Below, one piece after another: positions 1-10,821 of a DNA stretch of 64,000 nucleotides. Within the stretch, counting starts at the first letter, position 1, and each line of letters opens with the position of its first letter. The position numbers and the translations under genes were made by a program. Below the pieces are notes generated by a model. It worked only from the letters and a program-made list of their open reading frames with translations. It searched no databases and was not told where the DNA came from. This DNA comes from Paraspadella gotoi (taxonomy: Eukaryota > Chaetognatha): positions 4,341,910 to 4,405,909 of the forward strand of contig CM119271.1 in NCBI GenBank assembly GCA_051294375.1. Direction: 5' to 3'.

Positions 1-1543
1 ACATCTTTTTATGACATTATTATGTCGAATTATTTCGAAAATATTTTCATCTCTCAATCATTTTATTTATCTTTTAGAGTTTTCCTTTAATCTGAATTAA
101 ATTTGAGAGGAAGAGAGAGCAGAGGAGAGAAGAGCGTAGAGGAGACGGACGTGTAGAGTGGCGATCGGGAGAAGAGCAGATCGAGAGAGGAAGAGTACAG
201 AGGAGGAGAGGGCGGAGAGAAGAGACGGGAGAGGAGAGAGAGGAAGGTGAACTCGCATGCAGGAGAGAGAGACGAGACGAGGGAGTAGTGGAGAGGGAGA
301 GAGAGAATCGCACGAGAGGTCTTCTCATGAGCAGTAGAGAGAGAGAGGGATTGAGGGGCAGAGATGAAGAGGTCGAGAGACAGAGCCGTCTCCCGGGTCA
401 GTGCTATCGCGCTTACGGCTGGGACGGCGGAGCGGCGGTACGGATGCGATCGCTCGTGGACGCATGAGGGCCGGGATTACGAGCCGCGAAGAGAGGCATC
501 TCTCGTCCTCGCGACTTCACCGGTCTACAAGTACGTCCTTCTCCTGCGTGCGCATACCGATGGCGCCCAGAGGCGCCTCGCCGTGTCGCGGCGCCCATCG
601 CCCGCAGCTCGGTTGCGCGCTCATCGCTGGTCGATCCGACGCTGACCGGAACGCCGGGTCGAACGTGGGACCGGCGTGACTCTCTGACCGCGCTCGCAGG
701 CTCAGATCTAGCGCGTAAGCACTGCCTCGCAAGGCTGAGGTTCAGCACTCCGATGTCATCACGGCGTAAGAAGAGGAGTAGACTCGAAGTGACGAGAACG
801 AGGAGTGCGCAGGGAGAGAGTCAGAGAGGGAGGCTCTGGGCGCAGTTTACGGCCGACCGTGGACGATGCAGGGTATGAGCAGCTCACGCTATCCTAGTCA
901 CCGACGTAGAGTACGGACCTCTACTCGACTGAAGGGCGATGGTAGCGTCATCGAGAGGAAGACAACGAGTCAGGACGAGAAGGCAAGATGCAGCCACCGA
1001 GCGCCTGAGTAACGGATGCTCCGCTCTCGACGTCTGGACGCGTTCGGCTCCCTCTCGAGAAGCGGAACTCGCATCTCCTGCTCCTCCACCGTCTAGTCTC
1101 CTTCTATCGTCTCTCCATGCCTCCGAGTCTCGTCTCGCGTCGTCCTCTCTCATCTCCTCTGCTCCTCCCGTTCCTCTCCCCATTTTTTTCGCCGGTTATC
1201 CATTACGCGCGGCGCCAGATGCCTTCCCGTTCTGGTAATAAGGTTCTGACAGAAAGCATCTTTTTATCGAAGTTATTCGAAAATTATTGTTCAGGTCTCG
1301 TGGAATCAATTTAAATGTTATACTGTTTAGAAGTTTCCTTTAAATCTGAATTAAGATTTCGATTTAAACCATCTAATTAGAAGAATTTGGTTTGATTTAA
1401 GGTCAGGAACTTGACCTTGTCGGTTGTTGTTGATTGTCGGGTCAGCGCCGGAGCAAAGAAGGAAGTTTTTTTTATTTAACACGTTGAAACGTACATGGTT
1501 TCGGCCTTAGTTTTGCGAGTTTTAGATGTTTCGTATTTTTGAC
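1..1543. other. Intergenic, purine-rich then GC-rich tract
   Basis: No gene is supported here. Positions 90-360 are an irregular GA-rich purine tract and 360-1210 is GC-rich with many CGAGAG-like words. Reading frames are open by composition only, and no splice-bounded exon or known domain is visible. A similar CGAGAG-rich composition recurs at 53870-54290. Confidence 0.5.
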
Positions 1544-1568
1544 NNNNNNNNNNNNNNNNNNNNNNNNN
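1544..1568. other. Assembly gap (25 N)
   Basis: A run of 25 N, probably a minimal-length scaffold gap. Confidence 0.99.
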
Positions 1569-1688
1569 TGACATTCCTCATTTCTTTGCTTTCCTCTTCC
1601 AATCTGCCGACACAAGAGCCGCCATTTTGTTTCGATGAGTCATTGACCCCGAGTCAAATTAAACCCTAGAAAGAAATCAGTTATAGCA

Positions 1689-1754
<66 letters not shown>
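1689..1754. repeat. (TCG)n microsatellite
   Basis: About 22 uninterrupted TCG/GTC triplets. It is followed by 1900-2120, which is also rich in CAACGAC/GTTGTCG words. No exon is supported around it. Confidence 0.95.
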
Positions 1755-1757
<3 letters not shown>

Positions 1758-2449
1758 CGATCGTCTCCGTTGTTTCCATAAGCATTTGCAAATTTTCAAA
1801 ACTTATTTTCTTTTAAAAGAAAAACAATATGACAAATTGATGGAAATTATCCGGTTCCAATGAGTTTCATTCATCGATTCCATCCATTAACAACGACATC
1901 GACAATAACTACAACAACGACAACGACAGCCACCCGGTAATTAGAATTCCTTTCCCGAGTTTATCGGAAAAAACTTGGTTCGTTGCCTCGACTAAGTAAA
2001 AAACCTCTGGGCGTTCGTGAGAGCATTTTGACGTTGACGATCGCTACGTTGTCGTTGTTGTTTGCTTTTGTTGTCGTTGTTATTGCGTTTACGATGTTGT
2101 TTTTAATTTTCGTGACGACGAGATCATTCGTCGGTTTCCTCCATTTTTTACAAGAGACAAGACTACAAAAATTCTTTCAAATACGCTAGTTAGTTGATAC
2201 TTGATACTAACGTGAAATCCCGGTTGATTATTTCGGCACGGATTAATACAGTCGCGAATTCACGATTATCGGACTGAGACGTCGACGGCCGCGAACTCTT
2301 GTTCTCCGGACGAAAAGTCGGCCAAGTCCCGACAAGTCGGCCAAGTCTCTTCGTGAATTTAAAGTCGCGGACTCAACGAAATTTGCAATATTTTTTCTGC
2401 GCAGCGTAACAGTTTCCTCTCGCTCTCTATCTCCCTCTTTTTTTTTTTA
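1755..2449. other. Intergenic, no gene seen
   Basis: Mixed-composition sequence without a supported exon. The open frame at 1983-2189 is hydrophobic because of GTTGTCGTT triplet repetition and is not considered coding. Confidence 0.5.
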
Positions 2450-2745
2450 GTTGCTCCGCGAGTACTCGATCTGACGGTCGGTCCGTCGGTCGGTCGGTCC
2501 GTCGATCGGTATGTCTGTCTGTCGGTCTGGCCCACTTACGTTAAAAATGCATGTAGTTTGGCTATTGTTGGTTGCTCATTTGTTAAGACGGAAATCTGCT
2601 AGCGCCGACTTCAGGAATTCCTAAAACTATAAAGAATACTAAAAGACGGAATTTTGATGCAGTGCATGTCATAAATACACGGGAAAAAATTGTTTAGTCA
2701 TGTCATATCATGTCATGTTATATCATGTTATCAAAGAGAGATACA
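2450..2745 (+). mobile_element. GTTGC-end short interspersed element, copy 1
   Basis: It starts with GTTGCTCCGCGAGT and then a GTCGGTC/GTCTGTC-rich stretch. It shares a conserved body (GGTTGCTCATTTGTTAAGAC, then a TTCAGGAA..CCTAAAACTATAA segment, then GCATGTCAT) with copies at 48368-48605 (same orientation) and 16489-16737 and 60059-60313 (opposite orientation). It has no coding capacity. The best-preserved copy, at 60059, has inverted ends, so a MITE-like DNA element is likely. Confidence 0.7.
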
Positions 2746-2858
2746 CCAGAAAATAAAGTCGCTGCGTCGTAACAAATTTGAATTACCGTTCTTTTTTCTC
2801 TCTTTCTCTCTCAACAACTCATCCAAACGGCATGACACTATGTGGGCTATCTGTTTCT

Positions 2859-3545
2859 NNNNNNNNNNNNNNNNNNNNNNNNNNNNNNNNNNNNNNNNNN
2901 NNNNNNNNNNNNNNNNNNNNNNNNNNNNNNNNNNNNNNNNNNNNNNNNNNNNNNNNNNNNNNNNNNNNNNNNNNNNNNNNNNNNNNNNNNNNNNNNNNNN
3001 NNNNNNNNNNNNNNNNNNNNNNNNNNNNNNNNNNNNNNNNNNNNNNNNNNNNNNNNNNNNNNNNNNNNNNNNNNNNNNNNNNNNNNNNNNNNNNNNNNNN
3101 NNNNNNNNNNNNNNNNNNNNNNNNNNNNNNNNNNNNNNNNNNNNNNNNNNNNNNNNNNNNNNNNNNNNNNNNNNNNNNNNNNNNNNNNNNNNNNNNNNNN
3201 NNNNNNNNNNNNNNNNNNNNNNNNNNNNNNNNNNNNNNNNNNNNNNNNNNNNNNNNNNNNNNNNNNNNNNNNNNNNNNNNNNNNNNNNNNNNNNNNNNNN
3301 NNNNNNNNNNNNNNNNNNNNNNNNNNNNNNNNNNNNNNNNNNNNNNNNNNNNNNNNNNNNNNNNNNNNNNNNNNNNNNNNNNNNNNNNNNNNNNNNNNNN
3401 NNNNNNNNNNNNNNNNNNNNNNNNNNNNNNNNNNNNNNNNNNNNNNNNNNNNNNNNNNNNNNNNNNNNNNNNNNNNNNNNNNNNNNNNNNNNNNNNNNNN
3501 NNNNNNNNNNNNNNNNNNNNNNNNNNNNNNNNNNNNNNNNNNNNN
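2859..3545. other. Assembly gap (687 N)
   Basis: An estimated-size gap. Frames crossing it have no evidential value. Confidence 0.99.
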
Positions 3546-4249
3546 TACGCTTTGGAGCCAAAATTCCGCCCATACATTTCCGCCCAACTTATGTCTTCCC
3601 GCCGTCTCAACAAGCCCGTCTCACTCAAAACTGTGTACACCGTCAAAAAAAAAAAATGAGGAAAAATAAAAGGGAAAAAAATGAATTCTCTTCCTTCCGC
3701 TCCTGTTTTTTTAAGGGGAAGAAGCATAGAATTTTCTTAAACGCCTCTTTTTTTTCTCTTTCTCTTTAATTCTTTTTAATTTCTAGAGCGACGGGAAAAA
3801 GTAAATGGTGTTTGGGTCCCTTAATTGTCGACGGCCGTGAGGAAGGCGCCAACGAAACGAAAAAATGGGGGCGCCAGTAGCGGGGGGTAGTTGAGCGTAG
3901 GGGGAAGGTAGAGTTGCGAGAGTTGTATAATTGAAAGTTGAGAATTGGAGAAGTATAAGAAGGGATTGTGTTGGAAGGGAAGAAATGTGTAAGGAAGTCA
4001 GGGAGTGTAGGATTTATTGATTTGATTTGATTTATTATGCTCAATATGTTTAAGTTTAACACAATAGTGATACAATTGTTAATGGGCTTAGAAACGTATG
4101 TATGATAGAGAGATAAAATAAATTAACAATAAAATAATAATATGGGCTAAATAATAAAATATGTATATATGATTTACAATTTCAGAAAGATCTCTTTTCT
4201 TTGAATTAGCAAAACGTGAATCGTTACCAATGGAAGAAGATGTAAAGCT
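3546..4249. other. Intergenic, no gene seen
   Basis: A GC-rich start, a G-rich tract at 3860-3990 and AT-rich sequence at 4010-4200. No splice-bounded exon or domain is visible. Confidence 0.5.
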
Positions 4250-4434
4250 NNNNNNNNNNNNNNNNNNNNNNNNNNNNNNNNNNNNNNNNNNNNNNNNNNN
4301 NNNNNNNNNNNNNNNNNNNNNNNNNNNNNNNNNNNNNNNNNNNNNNNNNNNNNNNNNNNNNNNNNNNNNNNNNNNNNNNNNNNNNNNNNNNNNNNNNNNN
4401 NNNNNNNNNNNNNNNNNNNNNNNNNNNNNNNNNN
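4250..4434. other. Assembly gap (185 N)
   Basis: A run of 185 N. Confidence 0.99.
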
Positions 4435-4495
4435 GAAGAGAAGAGAGCGAGTGAAATTATTGCGTCGTCATTGTCAGCGACTGAATGATCGTTAA

Positions 4496-4545
4496 GGTCG
4501 GGCAGAGTCGGGCACGGTTAGGCAGGATCGGGCAGGGTCGGAGCG
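4496..4545. repeat. GGGCAGGGTC-type minisatellite
   Basis: Four to five degenerate copies of a ~10-bp unit resembling GTCGGGCAGG. Positions 4630-4700 contain a looser GGGCTGTGAAG repetition. Confidence 0.7.
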
Positions 4546-4559
4546 GAGGACAAAGGTAA

Positions 4560-7320
4560 GCTATTTTGGTTCATTGTCGGGCAAAAGAAATGGGACGGAG
4601 GGAGGGAATAAAAAGGCGGACGGTGAAGCGAAAGTGGCCCGGGCAAAGTGGCTGGGCTGTGAAGGCGAGGTAGCCGGGCTGTGAAGCGGATGGAGACAAA
4701 CGGTTTGTAATTGACGATCGAGAATCAAAGAGAAGATTAAATTGTTATTATTGATATTATTGGGAAAAAAACGCTTTGAACTATGATGAAGGCAGAAGTC
4801 TTTGAAATATTGTGTTTTTATCAATAAATAATTGTATTTTATTTTCTTATGGCAAGCAAAAACCAAAAATAATACAAATTCAAACGTCTCCAATGAGCTC
4901 TCTAGAATAACAACTACATACTTAATCGTTTCTTTTCGCTGTTTGATCTCTCCTATCAACATTTGTTTTCAATTTTCCTTTTTCCTCTCTTCTTTTCTAG
5001 GTTTCCGCATACATCCCGTCGTGTCTTTTAGAGCAACGAAATTTCTGAACTTCAATTCATTACCATCTTTGCTTGATCTCATTGGTTAGACTGAAGCTTT
5101 CTCTTTATTTAAAAACAACGGCTAGGCGTATAGTTATTTTCTTCTTTGACATACAGTACTTTCCATCGGTTAAATTTTCTATGACAGATTTAAAAATACG
5201 CGGTAAGACATTGACTTTCTTCAATGATTGTCAAATCAAATTCTTACAATTTAGAGAGAATAACGTTATGGACCTTGAATTCGCTTTCATACGGAAAGAT
5301 AACTTAATACATGATTTGATTCGCTCCATACGAATCTTCACTGCTCTTTTTACTTCACATCCAAAAACTATTTCAGGCAGGGACCCACTATTCATCCTCA
5401 GTACAAATTTTTTTCCCCTCATAGCACTGTTCCCTCTGATTCTTTCTTTCTTCATCTCTTTTCCTCTCTTATTTGTCATTCTTTCTTTCTCCTCTTTTCT
5501 CCCCTACTTCTCACGCCTGCCGAATTACCTCTTTTCTGGCCCGTACTCTTTTTTGCACTCTTTCACATCTTTCCTCACCTTTCTCTTCTTCATTTCGTTT
5601 CCCTTTCTTTTCCCCTCTTCTTGCCATTTTTTCGCGCTCTTTTTTTTTCCCTTTTTTAAACCCCTTTTTTTTTAAATTTGCGTCCTGCCCCCAACCTTAT
5701 TTTTTTCTTTGTTTTTTTTCGAAAAACACCAACCAATTCTTGGGCCCTTTTCTTCTTGTCTTTATTTCTTCTGCCCCATTTGCCCCCCTCCTTTCATTGT
5801 CTCTCCCGACATCCTGTTTCTTCGTTTCCTCCCTCTTCCTCTTTCCTCTCACTACATTTACCGATTGCAGCCAAATAAAAAATATTTTTCTTACTCATTG
5901 TAAAAAAGAAATTAACGGTAATGGAGGCGATTTTTGATTTCAATTTGGTTGCCTTAGCAGAATGATTAACTTAAATCGACAAATTTTGCGGAAAAAACTT
6001 TTTCCGCAAAAATTCTGTCGATTTTGACGAAAAAAAACGAGATACTGACTGCTTTCCACTTGGAATCTTAATAAGCGATGCCGTTTTTTTTGTTTTAATA
6101 ACGTTCAGAGTATGGTACCTCATCTTTTAAAGAACTAATAATCATGCAGTTAAAATACTCCTCGTATTATCAAATATAAATGCAAGTCACAATGTAAAGT
6201 CAGCAAATTAACAAGTTGTCTTTTTAAAAATTATTTGTGCGCTAAACGAACAAAAGTCTTTTTGACTAATTTTGCTAGGTGTTAAAAGTACTTACTTTTA
6301 ATAGGCTATATTTTCTGTTAATTTCAACCAATTTTGATTCTTATTTTTCGGTGTTAACAAATTTTATGATAAAAGACTGAAAACATGCAAGACCTTTTTG
6401 GACTTGTTAACTCAATTCAAATCTTCAATTCATACAGGGCAATACTATAAAATGATGTTGAAGCAAATACCAATTTACCCAGGCGGTAATAGAAGCATTG
6501 AAGGCTAAAGAACGGATCTTGCAATTGAAAGTAAATAAATCTGTCCTCCTTCATCACTTTTCCCTTGGCATTTCAATCACTAGGTCGTAAGTAAATGGCA
6601 CACAAAAAATGGACATAATTTTCTGTTTTCTTAAAACGTTTGCCAAAATTGGTACTCTTCTTTATCATTTAGGAAAACGGGTGGAGATGTTTTTCTAAAC
6701 CAATCCTTCGGTGGGCGCCCAAGTCCTTGGGTGTTTTGCGGCACAAACAGTTAAGATCAGACATTGTACTATAGTAACATCCTGACATCCACACCTCACG
6801 TGGACCAAAGAGTCCGTTTTTTCCCTACAATGCAACCCGTCTTGTTATGCCGGCAACCTCCTACTCCTTTCCCTTATCTCGTTCCTCACCTCTCGATTTA
6901 CCCTTTTCTTCCCTCTTCTCTCTCCACCTTTCCTCCCTGCGAGCCTGCCCCACTCTCCCTCCTTCTATATGCACGACAAGTCCGTGTTTTCATCTTAATA
7001 TACGAATTATTGGCGTGACTCCGGCTTTCGTGAGACAGGCGCCGCCGGCTTCTCGGAACGTCCGAAAATAGACAACAAAAAATGGCCGCCGACGACGGAA
7101 TATGAAGGGGAGTAGCTTTATTTTTGCGCGCTCGAAGATGGATTACGACATCGCGGGACGCGACCGACGCGCCGATCGACGTTCGAGCGACTGCACGCCC
7201 TGAGCGGCGTCGCCGAACGCAATTATGGAACTTACGCTCGCAAGACCCGATGACGCATCGACGAACGTGCGAATCATTAGCATATACACCGTAAGAATTT
7301 CTAAGCAGATCGGATTAAGC
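4560..7320. other. Intergenic, pyrimidine-rich in the middle
   Basis: No supported gene. Positions 5400-5860 are an extreme pyrimidine (T/C) tract on the plus strand, which keeps long but meaningless Phe/Ser/Leu frames open. Positions 5900-6700 are AT-rich and include the near-perfect hairpin at 5973-6024, annotated separately. Positions 6760-7140 have ordinary composition without a recognisable exon. Confidence 0.5.
5973..6024. repeat. Near-perfect 52-bp palindrome (hairpin)
   Basis: The arms 5973-5997 and 6000-6024 are reverse complements with one or two mismatches (AAATCGACA..TTTTGCGGAAAAA against its complement). Only about two bases separate them. It lies in AT-rich intergenic DNA and has no neighbouring gene. 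Confidence 0.8.
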
Positions 7321-7330
7321 TTAAATCCTT

Positions 7331-7492
7331 GAGGAGACGACGACGAGCGGACGACGACGCACGACGACGACGCACGACGCACGACCGACGAGAGCGACCG
7401 ACGACGACGCACGACGACGGACGACGACGACTGACCGACCGACGGACGACGACGACGACGACCGACGACGGACGACGACGACAGAGCCGCCT
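7331..7492. repeat. Degenerate (CGA)n/(GACGAC)n tract
   Basis: About 160 bp of ACGACG, CGACCGACG and CGGACGACG words. Arg/Asp/Thr-rich open frames across it are products of the repeat. Confidence 0.9.
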
Positions 7493-7844
7493 TACTCTTT
7501 CAGTCGAACTCTAAGGTCTGGTCGTTTATGGCGAAATTTCTAAATTTGACAAAGAACCCTGTCAGAACCGACGAAGTTTTTCTTTTTAAATGGCTCTTCG
7601 AGGCTCTCTCATGCGTTAGGTGTTTTGTTACTTGCTTCGTGCTGTACTGTTGTCTTAGTGCTTGTCTGTTGTTTGTGCATTATGTTTAGCTTCGATGCGA
7701 AACGGTAACTCTTCCCGGCTATGGCGGCTTCGGCAGGTTAAGTGCAGTACATCCTGCGCTCCCGTTGTCGCGCGAGCGGAGCGCGTTATGCATGCAAGGC
7801 CACGCAGGGCGTCTCTCGACCGCTACAGTTGAGCATGTTAGGCA

Positions 7845-8004
7845 AGAGGAGAGAGAGAGATGAGGAGAACAGAGAGAGAGAGACAGAGAGAGAGAGAGAG
7901 GAGAGAGAGAGAGTGACGAGAGAGAGAGAGAGAAGAGAAGAGATAGAAGAAAGACAAGAAGAAGGCAAAGAAAGACAGAAAGAAAGAGAAGAAGAAGAAA
8001 AAGA

Positions 8005-8056
<52 letters not shown>

Positions 8057-8078
8057 GAGAGAGAGAGGAGAGAGATCG
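7845..8078. repeat. (GA)n-rich tract
   Basis: About 230 bp of GAGAGA interrupted by AGAAGA and GACAGA words. Confidence 0.95.
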
Positions 8079-8344
8079 ATCCACGATGGTTATTCGCACG
8101 GCCTAATCGGCGGACGGGTCTGCCGTTCCTGAGTTGGCGCTGCTGATCTCAGCCGCCTTCTGTTTTTCCCCCTTCTGTTTTCTCTCCGCTTTCCCTTCTG
8201 TTTTACTCTTGTTTTCTTTTTTAATTCCTTTTCGAGAAAAAACGTACGCTGAACGAGGAAAAAGGCGCCAAAAACATAAACAGTCGGAAAGAGAGAAAAA
8301 AAATAGACAAAAATCGTGGATTAGATTATGTTTATTTTTTTAGT

Positions 8345-8475
8345 TTAGTTTTTTTTTATTATTATTATTATTTTTGAGGCTGAATAATAATAATAATAAA
8401 TTTAATTTTTAATTTCCCTTTTGTTTATTGATTACTAATGATACTAATGATACTAATGATACTAATGATTAGGTA
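8345..8475. repeat. (TTA)n / (AAT)n and TACTAATGA repeats
   Basis: Short ATT and AATAAT triplet runs at 8355-8400, followed by four tandem copies of a ~10-bp TACTAATGAT unit at about 8434-8471. Confidence 0.85.
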
Positions 8476-8661
8476 TTAACTAATTTTCTTTCATATATAC
8501 TATACCTCCTTTTTTTCTTGATTTGGTTTATTTGTTTAATAAATCTTGCGAAAATTCTTTCTTTCTTTCGTTCTTTCTCTCCTTCACCCATTTTTCATAA
8601 ATGTTCACATCATCGCAATGACCTCACCTCACTTCCCTCCCCCCGCTCCTTCTAAACTCAC

Positions 8662-8793
8662 CGTCTTGATCGTTGTCCTTGAGATACAATGAGTTGGCCA
8701 TTTTGGAGAAACCGTTGATCCACTCTTGACTCCGCTGTCCGGTTTTCATGTTGGCCACGAGGCGACCGGACACGGTGTTTCTACTCAGCGTCT
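8662..8793 (-). CDS. Internal coding exon of an unrecognised gene (exon B)
   Basis: On the minus strand this segment follows a strong acceptor (a run of T, CCTCCTACAG) and ends at a consensus GTGAGT donor. The exon is 132 bp: two leading bases, 43 codons, then one base, so both introns are phase 1. The product reads TLSRNTVSGRLVANMKTGQR, continues SQEWINGFSKMANSLYLK and ends acidic (DNDQD). Its phase matches the exon at 10704-10821 exactly: the final G of that exon plus AG here makes a Glu codon. The two are therefore probably consecutive exons of one minus-strand gene with a ~1.9-kb intron. No domain was recognised, and flanking exons were not found. It could still be a chance exon, although signals and phase agree. 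Confidence 0.55.
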
Positions 8794-9204
8794 CTGTAGG
8801 AGGAAAAAAAGTACAATCTGTCATCGTAATATTGGAAATAGTTATCACGAGAATCTATATACTGTTTCAGTGAGGGTCTAGATGGTCGAAATAGTAATTT
8901 GACGCAGGTTCGCTAAATCTGTTCTTTAGCCGGACCCGCTTATCGCAGATTCCGGGTCTATAGTTCAGATTGTCGGTCAGTCGGTCCCACCCGACCATTT
9001 CGAAGTTAAATCTTTGAAATCATCTCAGAGCCTCGAATTATGAAAAAATATGCCAAAAAAAAAAAAATCGACGTCCGTCCGTTGTTCTTTCCGAATGTCC
9101 GTCTGTCGGTCAAATTACCATTTTCAAAATCATAATGCGTTAACCTGTATGATTTTTAAACTAAATAAAAATGCGCAACTGTTGTTCGCTTATTGTACTC
9201 GGCC

Positions 9205-9278
9205 ACGTGATTAAGTCTCATCTAATCTCTTCTCATCTAATCTCATCTAATCCACGTGATTAAGTCTCATCTAATACG
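9205..9278. repeat. TCATCTAATC short tandem repeat
   Basis: Five to six imperfect copies of TCATCTAATC, broken by two copies of an ACGTGATTAAG word. Confidence 0.7.
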
Positions 9279-9580
9279 CATGTATTCTCATGATTGAGAA
9301 AAAATAAGTCTGAGGTGAAGAATTGTAATAATATCAAGTTGACTTGGATCAGAAACAAATACATTTTTATTTAGAAAAAAAAAAGCGAAAGTATTTTCCT
9401 AATTTTAGTAAGCCAGTCACCGATGTTATTTAACAATGATTTTATCCGATAAAGGACTTTTACATTTTAGATACTTAAGTATTCTTTCTATTTCTTAGTA
9501 CATATTAATAATTCGAAATATTAGGTTCACCCAAAACATTTTTCAAGTCAAACATCTAGGGCAATATACAATTCTTCTTC

Positions 9581-9820
9581 TTACTCATTCACAATCCCAA
9601 TTTTTTTCCGATTCTCCGCGAATCTGCCAAGAGGCGGTTTAATCTTCCGCAGCCCGACGAGGGCGCGCCTTAGCCTCAACTCGCGTTCCGGACGAAATCC
9701 CGAAAAGCGACGTTTCTGCACAAAACGACTTCCTGTTTTTCCCTCGACGCCCGCATCAAAGATCAGCGCCACGACAACAACGACCGTCATCATCTTCAAC
9801 AGTCGCGATTCGAACGCCAT
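9581..9820 (-). CDS. Small basic secreted peptide, unrecognised
   Basis: This is a 79-codon ORF from an ATG at 9820 to a TAA at 9581. The first ~27 residues look like a signal peptide: a short charged start (MAFESRLLKMM), a hydrophobic core TVVVVVALIF, then AGVEG as a possible cleavage region. The mature part is very basic, with RKR-type clusters (QKRRFSG, RLRRALVGLRKIK, ENRKK), and has no cysteine. A likely 5' UTR intron of 73 bp (9824-9896; donor AAG/GTAATT, acceptor TTTCTACCAG) ends three bases before the ATG, which supports this start. The ORF lies inside the proposed intron between the exons at 10.7 and 8.7 kb, on the same strand. A neuropeptide precursor or a cationic peptide would fit, but no family was recognised. 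Confidence 0.5.
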   Translation of the reverse strand: MAFESRLLKMMTVVVVVALIFDAGVEGKTGSRFVQKRRFSGFRPERELRLRRALVGLRKIKPPLGRFAENRKKIGIVNE

Positions 9821-9823
9821 CTC

Positions 9824-9896
9824 CTGGTAGAAATTTAATTCGGAATGCAATATTTTGAGATGAAATACTACAATCGGAAAGACTTCTCAAAATTAC
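9824..9896 (-). other. Putative 73-bp 5' UTR intron of the small secreted peptide gene
   Basis: On the minus strand, a GTAATT donor after CAAG and a TTTCTACCAG acceptor bound 73 bp. That is close in size to the 58- and 83-bp introns of the 52.3-kb gene. The inferred exon 2 starts GAG then ATG. Confidence 0.4.
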
Positions 9897-10239
9897 CTTG
9901 ATTTAACCACCGAAAGTTTTAAAGCGTAGATTTGATTTCAAATTAAAAAAAAAAAGAGGCAAAAATTTACGCCGCACAAAGCACAAAAAAGAAAAAATAA
10001 AGTGAGAAACAATTTTTGGGGGGTTTTAAACCGGTTATACTCGATGCGTAATGAAGAAACAGGAATCACAACACTTGAGACTGTCAGGAGTCAATAATCT
10101 CTCCTATCGTTTAAAGGTTTACTCAATAAGCCCCTCATCTGGGATGGCAAGTTGAAGTAGGGCCTTTTGTGGTTATGACTCGTACCGATTTCGTACGTAA
10201 TTCGCGCGGGACTTTTGAAAAAATTGAGAGTCTTAATAT

Positions 10240-10374
10240 AATTTAATTATTTAATTTAATTTAATTTAATTTAATTTAACTTAACTTAACTTAACTTAAC
10301 TTAACTTAACTTAACTTAACTTAACTTAACTTAATTTAATTTAATTTAATTTAATTTAATTTAATTTAATATAA
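10240..10374. repeat. (TTAAT)n-(TTAAC)n-(TTAAT)n pentamer array
   Basis: A pentanucleotide array in three blocks: TTTAA-type units with a T variant, a central homogeneous block of about eleven units carrying C (TTAAC), then the T variant again. Confidence 0.9.
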
Positions 10375-10563
10375 TTTTCATATCATCCACTAAGGCCGTC
10401 GGTCCCACCACAAAATCTTATCGGTAAAGTATTTGAATCATCTCAGAATAAAAAATGCAAAAAACATTGATGTCCCTGAGTCCGTCTGTACATCCGCCTA
10501 TCCGTCCGCCTCCCTTTAGAATTGACCGGCTAGTGTGTGTGACTGACTTTCGGGTGTGTGTGT

Positions 10564-10601
<38 letters not shown>

Positions 10602-10665
10602 AAGAGAGAAAGGAAGAAAGAGAGACAGAGAAAGAGAGAAAGAGAAAGTTAGAAACAGAAAGAGA
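10564..10665. repeat. (GA)n / GAAA-rich tract
   Basis: A run of GA dinucleotides followed by imperfect AGAAAG words. It ends about 40 bp before the exon at 10704. Confidence 0.9.
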
Positions 10666-10703
10666 AAATCAGAGACGTCAAAATGAGCGTCAGGATTCCT
10701 CAC

Positions 10704-10821
10704 CTCCATTTCCGACTTCGCAGCCCCGCGGCGACGCCGGGTAGAAACGCAGAGTCCCTTGGGCTAAACTCGTTTCAGGATCGATGCTCAGCGTCCCTGG
10801 CGATCGTTTGCTCACGTAGGA
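10704..10821 (-). CDS. Internal coding exon of an unrecognised gene (exon A)
   Basis: On the minus strand a good acceptor (TTTGTCTTTTCAG) precedes this 118-bp exon, and a GTGAGG donor follows GGAAATGGAG. Only one frame is open: SYVSKRSPGTLSIDPETSLA, then QGTLRFYPASPRGCEVGNG, leaving one base (phase 1). GC content is higher than in the flanks. The next exon in the same phase is at 8662-8793. No known domain was recognised. The exon begins in phase 0, so at least one upstream coding exon should lie beyond 10821. That exon was not identified, and no promoter was seen. Confidence 0.55.

Noticed and set aside
2690-3769. Long frames on both strands across 2690-3769
   Set aside because: Most of each frame is the 687-N gap, so the open status is an artefact.
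5073-5675. 200-codon frame with Phe/Leu/Ser-rich hydrophobic end
   Set aside because: The second half is a pyrimidine tract that keeps the frame open. There are no splice sites, domain or codon signal.
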